This document shows positions 1 through 8,210 of a DNA stretch of 44,981 bases, one piece after another. A model generated the notes under the pieces. The model searched no databases. It saw only the letters and a program-made list of their open reading frames with translations, and was not told where the DNA came from. The DNA comes from Acidobacteriota bacterium (GTDB lineage Bacteria; Acidobacteriota; Terriglobia; Bryobacterales; Bryobacteraceae), in NCBI GenBank assembly GCA_023436715.1, contig JAEZIJ010000072.1:1-44981 (forward strand), given 5' to 3'. Made by a program: the position numbers and the translations under genes. Position 1 is the first letter of the stretch, and every line of letters begins with the position of its first letter.

Positions 1-22
1 GGCCGGGCATGCCCGGCCCGCT
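1..22. repeat. Palindromic intergenic repeat, copy 1
   Basis: Bases 1-18 are a perfect 18-base palindrome, GGCCGGGCATGCCCGGCC. The 22-base stretch is repeated exactly at 8263-8284. It lies 18 bases beyond the stop codon of the thiolase gene. There is no T-run after it, so it is not a standard intrinsic terminator. It is probably a member of a REP-like family; this part is inference. Confidence 0.7.
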
Positions 23-36
23 ACGTGACTTTACGT

Positions 37-1209
37 CTAATTCAAATTCTCGAAAATGCCGGCCGCGCCCTGCCCGCCGCCGATGCACATCGAAACCATG
101 CCGTACTGCGTATTGCGCCGCTTCATCTCGCGAAGGAGCGTCGCGGTCAGCTTCGCCCCGGTGCACCCCAGCGGGTGGCCCAGCGCAATCGCGCCACCGT
201 TGACGTTCACTTTCTCGGGATCGATGCCTACCTCGCGAACCACCGCGAGCGATTGCGCCGCGAACGCTTCGTTCAGCTCGATCACGCCGATGTCCTCGAG
301 CTTGATGCCGGCCATCTTGAGCGCCTTGGGAATCGCCACCACCGGACCGATGCCCATGATCTCCGGCGGCACGCCTCCCACCGCGAAGCTGACAAACCGC
401 GCCATCGGCTTCAGGCCCAGTTCCTCGGCCTTCTTCTCCGACATGACGATCGCGGCCGCCGCTCCGTCGCTGGTCTGCGAGGAGTTCCCCGGCGTCACGA
501 TGCCGCCCGCCTGGAAAGCCGGCTTCAGCTTGGCGAGCGCGGCCAGCGTGGTGTCCGCGCGCGGCCCTTCGTCCCTGGCGAAGATGAACGTGGAGTTCGT
601 GGGCTTCCCGTTAATGACGGTCTGCTTCACCTCCAGCGGAACGATCTCTTCGTCGAACCTGCCGGCCGCCTGCGCCGCCAGCGCCTTCTGATGGCTTCCG
701 AGCGCGAACATGTCGGTATCTTCCCGCGTGATGCCGTACTGCTTTCGTACACATTCCGCGGTGAGCCCCATGCCCATGTACAGCTCAGGCATGTTATCGA
801 CGAGCCAGGGACTCGGCGCCAGCTTGTTGCCGCCCATCGGAATCATGCTCATCGACTCCGTGCCGCCCGCCACGATGATCTCGGCGCCACCGCCGCGAAT
901 GCGCTCGGCCGCCAGGGCGATAGCCTGCAGGCCCGAGGAGCAGAAGCGGTTGATAGTTATGGCGGGCACTGTGTTCGGCAGACCGGCCCGGAGCGCAATC
1001 GCGCGGGCCATGTTCATGCCGGCCTCCCCTTCGGGGAACGCGCACCCGATAATCACGTCATCCACTTCCCCGCCCTGAACCTGGGGGTGCTTCTGCATCA
1101 ATGACTGGATGACCAAACCAGCCAGGTCGTCGGGCCGGGTATAGCGGAGCGTTCCTCTCGGAGCCTTTCCAATAGCGGTGCGAAGACAATCGATTATCAC
1201 GGCTTCCAT
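37..1209 (-). CDS. fadA: Acetyl-CoA acyltransferase (thiolase, FadA-like)
   Basis: Degradative thiolase that cleaves 3-ketoacyl-CoA with CoA in the last step of beta-oxidation. The 390-residue length is normal for the family. The nucleophilic cysteine is C90 in NRFCSSGLQ, the C-terminal catalytic pair is H345 in GHPLGCTG and C375 in MCIGGG. The start ATG at 1209 is preceded by AAGGAG seven bases upstream. It follows the FadB-like gene by 39 bases on the same strand, so the two are almost certainly co-transcribed and act as the alpha/beta subunits of a trifunctional-type complex. A close paralogue lies at 20554-21732. Substrate chain length cannot be told from sequence. Confidence 0.95.
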   Translation of the reverse strand: MEAVIIDCLRTAIGKAPRGTLRYTRPDDLAGLVIQSLMQKHPQVQGGEVDDVIIGCAFPEGEAGMNMARAIALRAGLPNTVPAITINRFCSSGLQAIALAAERIRGGGAEIIVAGGTESMSMIPMGGNKLAPSPWLVDNMPELYMGMGLTAECVRKQYGITREDTDMFALGSHQKALAAQAAGRFDEEIVPLEVKQTVINGKPTNSTFIFARDEGPRADTTLAALAKLKPAFQAGGIVTPGNSSQTSDGAAAAIVMSEKKAEELGLKPMARFVSFAVGGVPPEIMGIGPVVAIPKALKMAGIKLEDIGVIELNEAFAAQSLAVVREVGIDPEKVNVNGGAIALGHPLGCTGAKLTATLLREMKRRNTQYGMVSMCIGGGQGAAGIFENLN

Positions 1210-1248
1210 AAGATTTCTCCTTTTCTTTTTCCCTGCCGTAATCGCCCT

Positions 1249-3642
1249 TTAGTTGCGCAACGGCTTGCCGGTCTTCAGAATGTGCGCAATGCGTTCCTGC
1301 GTCTTCACCGTGCCGCACAGGCTGAGGAATGCCTCGCGCTCCAGATCCAGCAGGTACTGTTCGGATACCAGGTGCTCTCCCGCGAGGTGGCCGCCCGCCA
1401 AAACGTAGGCCAGTTTCTCGCCGACCGTAACGTCATGGTCGGTGATGTACTCGCCCTGCCGCGCGCTCCAAACGCCGAGTTTCAACAGTCCATAGGTCGC
1501 ATCGCCGCACACCTTGATGTCAGTCCGCGGCACGCCGGGAACATAGTTCGGAGCCGCCGCGAGCGCCAGAGCCTTCGCATCGGCGATCAGCCGGTCCGGG
1601 TTCATCGTGATCGGCACACTCGGGTCCAGGAAGCCATAATTCTTCGCCTCCACGGCGCTCATCGAAACCTTCGCGAACGCGATCAACTCGAACACCTTGC
1701 GCGCTTCCTTCAGCCGCGCCAGCAGTTCTTTGCAGCCGCCGCCCGCCGGAATCAGGCCAACGCCCAGTTCCACCTGGCCCATGTACAGCTCGGCCGAGGC
1801 CTGCGGGATCGTGTGCATCGCGATCTCGCACCCGCCGCCGAGAGTCCGCCCGAACGGCGCCGAAATCACCGGCTTCGCAGCGTACTTCAGGGCCATGTTG
1901 ATCTGCTGCAAGCGGTTGACGGCCTCGTTCAGCTCATCCCATTCGCCCTCTTGCGCCGCCAGCAGGATGCCGACCAGGTTCGCTCCGACGCTGAAGTTCT
2001 CACCCTCGTTGGCGATCACCATCGCGTCGTAGTTCCGGTTCAGTTCATCCAGCCCGGCGTAGAGCATGCTGATGATGTCTTCGCCGATCGAGTTCATCTT
2101 GCTGTGGAACTCGCAGCACAGCACGCCGTCGCCGAGATCCACCAGCGACGCGCCGGCGTTCTGCTTCACCACGCCGTTCGCGCGCTTGATGTCGGACAGG
2201 CAGAGTGTGCCCGGCGCGGTCTCGAGCTTCGCATAGGCCCTCTTCCCGAAATCGAAGTACTCGGTGTGCGCCTGCCCTTCCGGACGGCGGTAGAGCGAAG
2301 TCGCGCCCGCTGCCACCATGTCCTGCACGCTCTGCGGCAGTGTGCGGCCTTCCTCCTGTAAACGGCAGACAACGTCCTGGAACCCGAGTGCGTCGAACAA
2401 CTCGAACGGGCCGAACTTGTGCGCGTAGCCCCACTTCATCGCGCGGTCGACCTCGACCATCCGATCCGCGATCAGCGGCGTCATCTCCGCGGCGTACAGC
2501 ACGTAGTCGCTGAAGACCTTCCAGAGGAACTGGCCGGCCCGGTCGTCGGATTTGACCAACCTGCGCAGGCGCTCCGGAACGTCTTCGATGTCCTTCAACG
2601 CGTCCACGGATGCGAACCGGGGCTTGTCGGCCTTGTGGTATTCGAGCGTTTTCCAGTCGATCGCCCAGATTTCCTTCTCCTCGCCCTTCCCGACCTTCTT
2701 ATAGAAGCCCTCCCGGGTTTTGTCTCCGAGCAAATTGCGCTCGATCATGACTTTCTCGAACTCGGGGAGTTGGAACCGCTCGCGCCACGGGTCGTCCACG
2801 CAATCTGCGTACAGGCTGGCGTTGACCACGCCCCAGATGTCCAGCCCGACCAGGTCGAGCAGGCGGAAACTGGCGCTGTTCGGCAGGCCGATCAGAGACC
2901 CGGTGAGCGCATCGGCCTCCTCGATCGTGTACCCGCCCTCCAGCATCACCTTCGACACCGTTGCGCCCCAGAACGCGCCGATGCGGTTCGCGATGAAGCT
3001 CGGCGTGTCCTTGCACGGCACCACGCCTTTGCCCGTCCGCCTGTCGGCGAACTCGCTGATGAACTCCAGGATTTCGGGATCAGTTTCCGGTCCGGGAATC
3101 AACTCCATCAGGTGCAGATACCGCGTCGGATTGAAGAAGTGAGTCCCGAGGAACCGTTTTCGGACTTCCTGGGGGAACCCTTCCACGATCCCGGCAATGG
3201 AAATACTGCTGGTGCAGGTGGAGAGGATCGCGTCCGGCTTCGCAACCGCCGCGACCTTCTTCCACAATTCCCGCTTGATTCCCAGGTTTTCTGAGGTCGT
3301 TTCGATGATCCAGTCGCAACCGGCAAGCTCGCCGAGGTTGTCCTCGTAGTTGCCGGGCTTCACCAGCCGCGACTGCTGCTCCGCGCTGAAGAACGCAGCG
3401 GGTCTTGCCTTCACCGCGCCCTCGATTGCCTTCAACGCGGTGTTGTTCCGGTTGCCCTCTTTCGCGGGGCTGCTCAACAGCAGCGAGGGCACCCCGGCGT
3501 TGGCGAAGTGCGCGGCAACGCGCGCGCCCATAGTCCCGGCGCCGAGGATACCCACGCGCCGTATGGTCCTGGCGATCCCTAGTGCCTTTGGAATCCCTTC
3601 GGCCCGGCGGAGTTGATCGGTCGCATTCTCAATCATTGCCAT
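1249..3642 (-). CDS. fadB: 3-hydroxyacyl-CoA dehydrogenase / enoyl-CoA hydratase (FadN-type fusion)
   Basis: Bifunctional beta-oxidation enzyme of 797 residues. The NAD-binding dehydrogenase is first (GILGAGTMGARVA near residue 30, GTHFFNP with the catalytic His near 150), then the second dehydrogenase helical domain. The crotonase fold is last (NFSVGANL, GGGCEIAMH and VELGVGLIPAGGG, with both usual glutamates present). This dehydrogenase-first order is that of FadN-like proteins, the reverse of E. coli FadB. The start at 3642 is chosen because AAGGAAGG lies nine bases upstream; a longer open frame reaches 3708 but adds a Cys-rich, unlikely N-terminus. It is upstream of and probably co-transcribed with the thiolase. 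The paralogue at 17820-20267 has an almost identical C-terminus. Confidence 0.93.
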   Translation of the reverse strand: MAMIENATDQLRRAEGIPKALGIARTIRRVGILGAGTMGARVAAHFANAGVPSLLLSSPAKEGNRNNTALKAIEGAVKARPAAFFSAEQQSRLVKPGNYEDNLGELAGCDWIIETTSENLGIKRELWKKVAAVAKPDAILSTCTSSISIAGIVEGFPQEVRKRFLGTHFFNPTRYLHLMELIPGPETDPEILEFISEFADRRTGKGVVPCKDTPSFIANRIGAFWGATVSKVMLEGGYTIEEADALTGSLIGLPNSASFRLLDLVGLDIWGVVNASLYADCVDDPWRERFQLPEFEKVMIERNLLGDKTREGFYKKVGKGEEKEIWAIDWKTLEYHKADKPRFASVDALKDIEDVPERLRRLVKSDDRAGQFLWKVFSDYVLYAAEMTPLIADRMVEVDRAMKWGYAHKFGPFELFDALGFQDVVCRLQEEGRTLPQSVQDMVAAGATSLYRRPEGQAHTEYFDFGKRAYAKLETAPGTLCLSDIKRANGVVKQNAGASLVDLGDGVLCCEFHSKMNSIGEDIISMLYAGLDELNRNYDAMVIANEGENFSVGANLVGILLAAQEGEWDELNEAVNRLQQINMALKYAAKPVISAPFGRTLGGGCEIAMHTIPQASAELYMGQVELGVGLIPAGGGCKELLARLKEARKVFELIAFAKVSMSAVEAKNYGFLDPSVPITMNPDRLIADAKALALAAAPNYVPGVPRTDIKVCGDATYGLLKLGVWSARQGEYITDHDVTVGEKLAYVLAGGHLAGEHLVSEQYLLDLEREAFLSLCGTVKTQERIAHILKTGKPLRN

Positions 3643-3773
3643 GATCAGTTGCCTTCCTTTCTCTGCGTTTTGCCATTTGCCGGTCGAATCCGGCCCGCAA
3701 CAGCACACCTGGAGTCAGGTATCCGCTGCGAGTGGTTTTCGAATAAGTGAAGCGCGCCAAGCCTGATTGAGGC

Positions 3774-3801
3774 TTGACTAACATTAAACTTCGTTAGCCA
3801 A
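3774..3801. promoter_or_regulatory. Candidate operator at the fadBA start site
   Basis: Imperfect inverted repeat: TTGACTAACA at 3774-3783 and CGTTAGCCAA at 3792-3801, eight of ten positions matching, around an 8-base AT-rich spacer. It lies immediately downstream of the predicted -10 box of the fadBA promoter, so it would cover the transcription start. The binding protein is unknown; it does not resemble the paired palindromes near the TetR gene at 17 kb. Confidence 0.4.
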
Positions 3802-3805
3802 GACG

Positions 3806-3834
3806 AGAATAATACGGCCCGTTACTCGTGTCAA
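3806..3834 (-). promoter_or_regulatory. Predicted sigma-70 promoter of fadBA
   Basis: Reading the minus strand, TTGACA (3834-3829) is followed after 17 bases by TATTCT (3811-3806). The -35 box is perfect and the -10 box matches four of six. It points at the FadB-like gene with a leader of about 160 bases. The leader holds nothing else that I recognise. Confidence 0.6.
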
Positions 3835-3886
3835 CGGCAGTTCTTAAAATATCTCAATGATTAATGTGAGCTTAATGTTGGGAGTG

Positions 3887-3908
3887 GGACAGGCCTCCTG
3901 GCCTGTCC
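3887..3908. repeat. Hairpin repeat (GGACAGGCC family)
   Basis: Perfect 9-base arms, GGACAGGCC and GGCCTGTCC, around the loop TCCT. It lies 16 bases beyond the stop codon of phaR, which is on the minus strand. Relatives are at 14648, 23553, 28021 and 40886. No T-run follows on either strand. Confidence 0.75.
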
Positions 3909-3924
3909 GCCTTTGGGTGTGCAA

Positions 3925-4401
3925 TTACTGGGTCTTCTTGCGGGATGCCCGGCGGCGCTGCTCGAACAGGACGATCCGAGCCTCCAGTTCCGCCACTTTG
4001 TGCCGCAGTTTCTCGAACTCTTCTTCGCGCGCTGCCGGCCCCACCAGGTGCCGAACTTCCGACACCCCGGAACGAACCGCCGCCCCCGCCTTCTTGTAAA
4101 GGTCAAGCGCCGCTTCGAGATACCACGATAGAAAGTCGTGCGTACCCCGGTCCGATGAAACTACGAGCTGCCGTAACAGCTTCAGGGGTAACCCCGAGTC
4201 CCCTTCGCGGCTGCCCTCGACGATGATCTGGGTCAGAACCACGCGCGTCAGATCCTTTCCCGTCGCCGCATCCACCACTTCGACGTCGGCCCCTTCCCGG
4301 ATCATCTGCGCTATGTCCCCGAGCGTCACGTACCGCCGTGCTTCGCTGTCGTACAGCCGCCGGTCGCTATATTTCTTAACAACTACTTTTCGCCTTGTCA
4401 T
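3925..4401 (-). CDS. phaR: Polyhydroxyalkanoate synthesis regulator PhaR
   Basis: Small repressor of 158 residues. The N-terminal PHB/PHA accumulation DNA-binding domain (about residues 3-63) is clear, with KKYSDRRLYDSEARRYVTL and the GADVEVVDAATGKDLT stretch. The middle (about 65-115) matches the PHB-accumulation region that follows in the family. The C-terminus is a charged helix, likely coiled coil. PhaR proteins bind PHA granules and, when no polymer is present, repress phasin and PHA genes. Here it is divergent from a phasin-like gene with a PhaR-type palindrome in between, which supports the assignment. No PHA synthase is in the window. The start ATG at 4401 has only a weak ribosome binding site. 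Confidence 0.92.
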   Translation of the reverse strand: MTRRKVVVKKYSDRRLYDSEARRYVTLGDIAQMIREGADVEVVDAATGKDLTRVVLTQIIVEGSREGDSGLPLKLLRQLVVSSDRGTHDFLSWYLEAALDLYKKAGAAVRSGVSEVRHLVGPAAREEEFEKLRHKVAELEARIVLFEQRRRASRKKTQ

Positions 4402-4440
4402 CGGCTAGGAGAACTTACTTAAAAAAGCTTAAACTTATTA

Positions 4441-4469
4441 TTGACTCCAGGAACTGCCCGGCCTATACT
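4441..4469 (+). promoter_or_regulatory. Sigma-70 promoter of the phasin-like gene
   Basis: TTGACT at 4441-4446, a 17-base spacer, then TATACT at 4464-4469: five of six matches in each box at ideal spacing. It lies in the 131-base gap between phaR and the phasin-like gene and points at the latter. It is among the best promoters in the window. Confidence 0.75.
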
Positions 4470-4477
4470 CAGGATGC

Positions 4478-4494
4478 ATACTGCACTGCAGTAT
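4478..4494. promoter_or_regulatory. Candidate PhaR operator
   Basis: Perfect palindrome with arms ATACTGCA and TGCAGTAT around a single C. Its core, 4481-4491, is CTGC-ACT-GCAG, which fits the CTGC-N3/4-GCAG pattern described for PhaR in Paracoccus. It begins eight bases after the -10 box, covering the expected start of transcription, the usual position for a repressor site. Confidence 0.65.
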
Positions 4495-4532
4495 AGCGCA
4501 GTTCCCCCCGCAGGTAAAGAAGGAGGCAGATT

Positions 4533-5507
4533 ATGGGTGCAGCAGCCCAGGCTCCGGCGCGGGCCTCCGCGCCAGCCAGCGTTCGTTATTGGACCCGGCA
4601 AAGCGGCGAAAGCATTGCCATGGCCATGCAGATTGTCTCGGACCTGACCGCCCAAGAGGTGGCCCTCATAGTAGGGATGCTGCGCGAGCGCATGACCCTC
4701 TGGCCGGCCGCCTCAACCGTCGAGACTGCCGGCGAAATCATCACCGGCATGACCGACGCCGGAAAAGTCGTGCTCGATCTCGCGGCGGATGAAAGCGCCG
4801 TGATGACCGATGCGCTCAAGGAAGCATTGGGCCTGCGCCCGAGCCTTTCCGCCCTCATCGATCTGATCCCCCGCGGCGTCGGCACGCTCGTGGAGATGCA
4901 CAAGCACCTCCTCGATCTCATCGCCGGGCAAACCAGGGAGATCGTGGACTCGTATACGGACGGCAAGCCGTTGATGCCGGGCATGAGGATCTCCAAGGTG
5001 ACCCGCCAGGCGATTGAGACCTTCATCGAGTCCCAGAAGCTGTTCCTGGATCAGGTGGCCGAGCAAGTCAACATCGCGACCCAGGGCAAGGAGGCGAAAT
5101 CAACGCGGCGGGAGCGCTCCAAGGTCCTGACCCAACTGGCACGCGAAGGCGTCGAGAAATTCATCGACGCACAGAGGGGCCTGCTGGAACTGGCGATGGA
5201 GCGCCTGGAGGCCGGCGAGAGGGTGCGAGTGAAACCCGTGCCGCGGACGACGCTGGCCGATATGGCCCGCGAGAGCGTGCAGAATTTCACCATGGCGCAG
5301 AAATCGCTCCTCGATCTCGCCCTCAAGCCGATTGCCATGCCGGTCGCAGGAGAGAAGAAGGCTCCCGCGCCGCGGCGCCGGCAGCCGCAGAAATCTCGCG
5401 CCGGCGAAACTGCGCGGGCCGCTCGGAAGCGGACGGACGGACGCGGTGCAGCGCGCGCGGCTGCGGCAGGCTCCGCGGCAAGCGGCGGCTCCGACTCCGC
5501 GCTGTAG
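4533..5507 (+). CDS. Phasin-like protein with four helical repeats and a basic tail
   Basis: Protein of 324 residues, not a family I can name with certainty. ATG at 4533 follows AAGGAGG by six bases. It has four related helical segments at about 42-46 residue spacing, with cores at residues 123-130 (HKHLLDLI), 167-175 (SQKLFLDQV), 213-221 (AQRGLLELA) and 255-263 (AQKSLLDLA). The pattern F-x-x-x-Q-(K/R)-x-L-L-(D/E)-L-A is reminiscent of phasins. From about residue 276 the tail is rich in Ala, Arg, Lys and Pro, like the histone-like tail of PhaF-type granule proteins. Its divergent partner is phaR with a PhaR-type operator in its promoter. I infer a granule-coating protein. No signal peptide or membrane segment. 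Confidence 0.7.
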   Translation: MGAAAQAPARASAPASVRYWTRQSGESIAMAMQIVSDLTAQEVALIVGMLRERMTLWPAASTVETAGEIITGMTDAGKVVLDLAADESAVMTDALKEALGLRPSLSALIDLIPRGVGTLVEMHKHLLDLIAGQTREIVDSYTDGKPLMPGMRISKVTRQAIETFIESQKLFLDQVAEQVNIATQGKEAKSTRRERSKVLTQLAREGVEKFIDAQRGLLELAMERLEAGERVRVKPVPRTTLADMARESVQNFTMAQKSLLDLALKPIAMPVAGEKKAPAPRRRQPQKSRAGETARAARKRTDGRGAARAAAAGSAASGGSDSAL

Positions 5508-5543
5508 CCACACAGCCCGCCTGCGTGTCGCAATCTTTACTGA

Positions 5544-5578
5544 GCCGCGCGCGTTAGCAAGCGCCTTACGCGCGCGGC
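5544..5578. repeat. GC-rich stem-loop after the phasin-like gene
   Basis: Perfect 11-base arms, GCCGCGCGCGT (5544-5554) and ACGCGCGCGGC (5568-5578), with a 13-base loop. It lies 37 bases after the stop codon of the phasin-like gene. It may slow or end transcription, though no T-run follows. The GAGCCGCG edge recalls the repeats at 8329 and 24643. Confidence 0.6.
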
Positions 5579-5662
5579 ACAAATTACCGGCCCTGCTCCC
5601 CCCCTGGGAGCGGGTTACCGGTCCCACGTACTCCCGAATAGAGCGTTATATAATCGAGGCAG

Positions 5663-6457
5663 ATGGGCCAGGGGGGCTCGGACAACCAGGCATCGTTTCC
5701 GATCTGGCAGGAATTGCTGGTCGGGGTCGAAATGATGTACCTGCGGCTTTCTCCTGTTTTTTGGGGCATCGGCGTGCCCCGGGGTGATGGCTCGGCCGTT
5801 GTGGTGATCCCTGGTTTCCTCGCTCATGACTTTTATTTGAATGACTTGCGAGGTTGGCTGGAGAAAATCGGCTACACTCCCTACAAGTCAGGCATGGGCT
5901 TCAACGCCGAGTGCCCGAACATTCTGATAAGACAACACTTAACCGATGTCATCCAGACGGCATTCAAGGAATCGAAGCGCAGGGTTCATCTGATCGGCCA
6001 CAGCCTGGGCGGGGTTCTCGCGCGGGCCACAGCCGCCCAGATGCCGGCGCTGGTGGCGTCGGTAATTACTTTGGGCGCGCCTTTCCGGGAATTGGCCGTT
6101 CACCCTTCCGTAAGGTGGGCTGTGGAAATGGTACGGGGAAGGATTCTGGAGCGAAACGGCGGGACGGTCCTGCCGGATTGCTACACCACCGGATGCACCT
6201 GCGCCTTTCTGTGCTCGCTGGAGACGTGCGTCCCGAAGAGCGTGGCCCAAACCGCCATCTACACTAAGTCGGATGGCATCGTGGACTGGAATTGCTGCAT
6301 AACGGGCGATAAGAAGGTGGACTTCGAAGTCTCCTCTACCCACCTCGGAATGGTGTTCAACCCCCTCGTATACAGCCTGATAGCGCGGCGGCTTGCCGCG
6401 GCACAGGCGTCGAAGCGGGAGGCGCGCCGTGGCCCGCGCAGCAAAAACGCCGCTTGA
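5663..6457 (+). CDS. Alpha/beta hydrolase with lipase box
   Basis: Protein of up to 264 residues with an alpha/beta-hydrolase fold. The oxyanion region is VVVIPGF (residues 46-52), the nucleophile S114 is in GHSLGG (112-117), an acid candidate is in the KSDGIVDW stretch, and H227 in STHLG is the likely catalytic His. Several cysteines cluster near residues 175-190 (CYTTGCTCAFLC). No signal peptide, so probably cytoplasmic. The start is uncertain. ATG 5663 has TATAAT at 5649-5654 just upstream, which would give a nearly leaderless message; ATG 5732 or 5735 also fits. It overlaps the ABC1-kinase gene by 29 bases. Substrate unknown; storage lipid turnover is a guess from neighbours. Confidence 0.8.
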   Translation: MGQGGSDNQASFPIWQELLVGVEMMYLRLSPVFWGIGVPRGDGSAVVVIPGFLAHDFYLNDLRGWLEKIGYTPYKSGMGFNAECPNILIRQHLTDVIQTAFKESKRRVHLIGHSLGGVLARATAAQMPALVASVITLGAPFRELAVHPSVRWAVEMVRGRILERNGGTVLPDCYTTGCTCAFLCSLETCVPKSVAQTAIYTKSDGIVDWNCCITGDKKVDFEVSSTHLGMVFNPLVYSLIARRLAAAQASKREARRGPRSKNAA

Positions 6458-8084
6458 GGCAGCCCATCCGCTGGCAGTTCCGCCAGAGCAACTCCAGGGC
6501 GCGATCACCCTGTTCCTCTCCCGTTACAAGACGACCTCGGAGCGGATCAAAGCCGTACAGGCTGCGCTTGAAGGGAGCGGCGCCCGTGTGTGGCGAAACG
6601 AACTCGGCCGGTGGGCTACCTGGCTCGTTCCGGTCGAGCAACTCGTCCCGGAAGCCTACCGCGGCTGGCGTCCGCTCGTCCGCGACGCCATGCAGTTCTA
6701 CGTCACCCGCCTGGCTGCCGCGCGGCTGGCGCCCAAGGTCGTGGAACAACTCGAAATGGCGCCGGCCACGCCCGCCGAACTGCGCCTGTTGCATCTGATT
6801 ACAAAGGTCCCCGGACTGCAAAAGATTGGCCAGGTCCTGGCGCGCAACCGGCATTTCGATCCCCGGTTCCGCCGAGCGCTATCCCAGCTCGAGAACGGCA
6901 TTTCCGACGTGACCATTAGCGACATCCGCGCCGTCATACTGCGTGAGCTGGGGGCGAAGGTTAAGGAATACGCCATCAGACTCGACTCCGGGATCTACTT
7001 CGAAGCGAGCGTCAGCGCGGTGGTCCGGTTTACGTGGCGGAACCCTCGCAGCGGGCAGCGTGAGCGAGGTGTGTTCAAAGTCCTGAAGCCTCACATCCCA
7101 AGCTGCTACTCGGAGGACATGAGAATTCTCCAGCAGCTTGCGCGGCATCTCGCCCGCAAACACGTAGAGGATCGGACCCGGCTCGCCGGCATCGCCGAAA
7201 CCATCACCGAAATCCGCGTTCTGCTGGAGCGGGAAGTCGATTTCCCGCGGGAGCAGCGCACGCTCGTGGTGGTCGGGCGGACCTATGGGCGCCTCACGGG
7301 TGTCCGGGTGCCGCGGCTGCTCGAACCGCTTTCGACAGCGAACATTACCGCCCTCACGCATGAAGATGGCGTCAAGGTTACGAAGGCGGTGCGGCGCCGT
7401 TCCGCTCCCCGCGTCCGGGTTGCGGAGCGGCTGGCCGAAACCCTGGTGGCCGTCCCCGCCCTTGCCCGCCAGGAGGCCGCGCTGTTTCACGGCGACCCGC
7501 ACGCCGGCAACCTGCTCTATGACCGGAAGACCGGCGAGATCGTCATCCTCGATTGGGCACTTACGGAAAGGTTGTCTCGCGAGCAGCGCCGCTCCGTCGC
7601 CCTGCTGGTGATGATGATGGGGCTGCGCGATGCCGGCGGCGTCTTCGAGGCGATCGAGAAACTCCGCCTTCACAGGCCCACCGACGATCCCGCCGAAGCG
7701 CGCATGGTGCGAACCAGCGTTCGCAAGTTCCTGAATCGCCTGCCGCTTCTCTACGTTCCGGGCGCCATGGACGCGCTCGAACTGCTGGACGAGGTGGCGC
7801 TCGAGGGTATCCGGTTCCCTGCCTCGCTGGTGATCTTCCGGAAGGCTGCGTTCACCCTGGACGGCGTCGTGGAAGACGTCGCGGGCACCGCCGTCGAAAT
7901 GAATGCCGTCCTCAAGCGGTACCTGTTGACCCACTGGGTGGCGGCGGGAATCACGCTCTTCTCGCTCCTTTCGCTGAGCGACTGGTTCGCCGTCGAGCGG
8001 AGCGCCCTCACGTTCGGCCTCCGCATGTCGCATCAGGCATTGCTCCGGCCGGCGCGGTGGCTTATCCCGCAGGCGGCTCAGTAG
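6429..8084 (+). CDS. Divergent ABC1/UbiB-family atypical kinase
   Basis: Protein of 551 residues from GTG 6429, chosen because GGGAGG lies about seven bases upstream; an ATG at 6393 would deepen the overlap with the hydrolase. Family marks are the KxGQ motif (KIGQ at 132-135), FKVLKP with the likely ATP-binding Lys, LEREVDF, the catalytic loop HGDPHAGN (354-361) and the metal-binding DWAL (D375). The region that is Ala-rich (AAAS) in most UbiB proteins reads EASVSAVV here, so it is a divergent member. A hydrophobic stretch near residues 505-530 (WVAAGITLFSLLSL) may be a membrane anchor. UbiB/COQ8 proteins act on lipid or quinone metabolism; the coupling to a lipase-like hydrolase is unusual. 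Exact role unknown. Confidence 0.85.
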   Translation: MARAAKTPLEAAHPLAVPPEQLQGAITLFLSRYKTTSERIKAVQAALEGSGARVWRNELGRWATWLVPVEQLVPEAYRGWRPLVRDAMQFYVTRLAAARLAPKVVEQLEMAPATPAELRLLHLITKVPGLQKIGQVLARNRHFDPRFRRALSQLENGISDVTISDIRAVILRELGAKVKEYAIRLDSGIYFEASVSAVVRFTWRNPRSGQRERGVFKVLKPHIPSCYSEDMRILQQLARHLARKHVEDRTRLAGIAETITEIRVLLEREVDFPREQRTLVVVGRTYGRLTGVRVPRLLEPLSTANITALTHEDGVKVTKAVRRRSAPRVRVAERLAETLVAVPALARQEAALFHGDPHAGNLLYDRKTGEIVILDWALTERLSREQRRSVALLVMMMGLRDAGGVFEAIEKLRLHRPTDDPAEARMVRTSVRKFLNRLPLLYVPGAMDALELLDEVALEGIRFPASLVIFRKAAFTLDGVVEDVAGTAVEMNAVLKRYLLTHWVAAGITLFSLLSLSDWFAVERSALTFGLRMSHQALLRPARWLIPQAAQ

Positions 8085-8210
8085 CCAAACCGCTCCCCTG
8101 CGACCGCGGGACTGCTTCCGATTGCGAGTGGGACAGCCCCTCGGGCTGCGCGGCCCCAGGTCCATGAAGCACTCCGTTGAAAGGCACCGTTAACCCGGGG
8201 GGCCGACCAA

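Noticed and set aside
5663..6457. PHA depolymerase
   Set aside because: The GHSLGG lipase box is general, no depolymerase-specific or substrate-binding domain is visible, and context alone is not enough.
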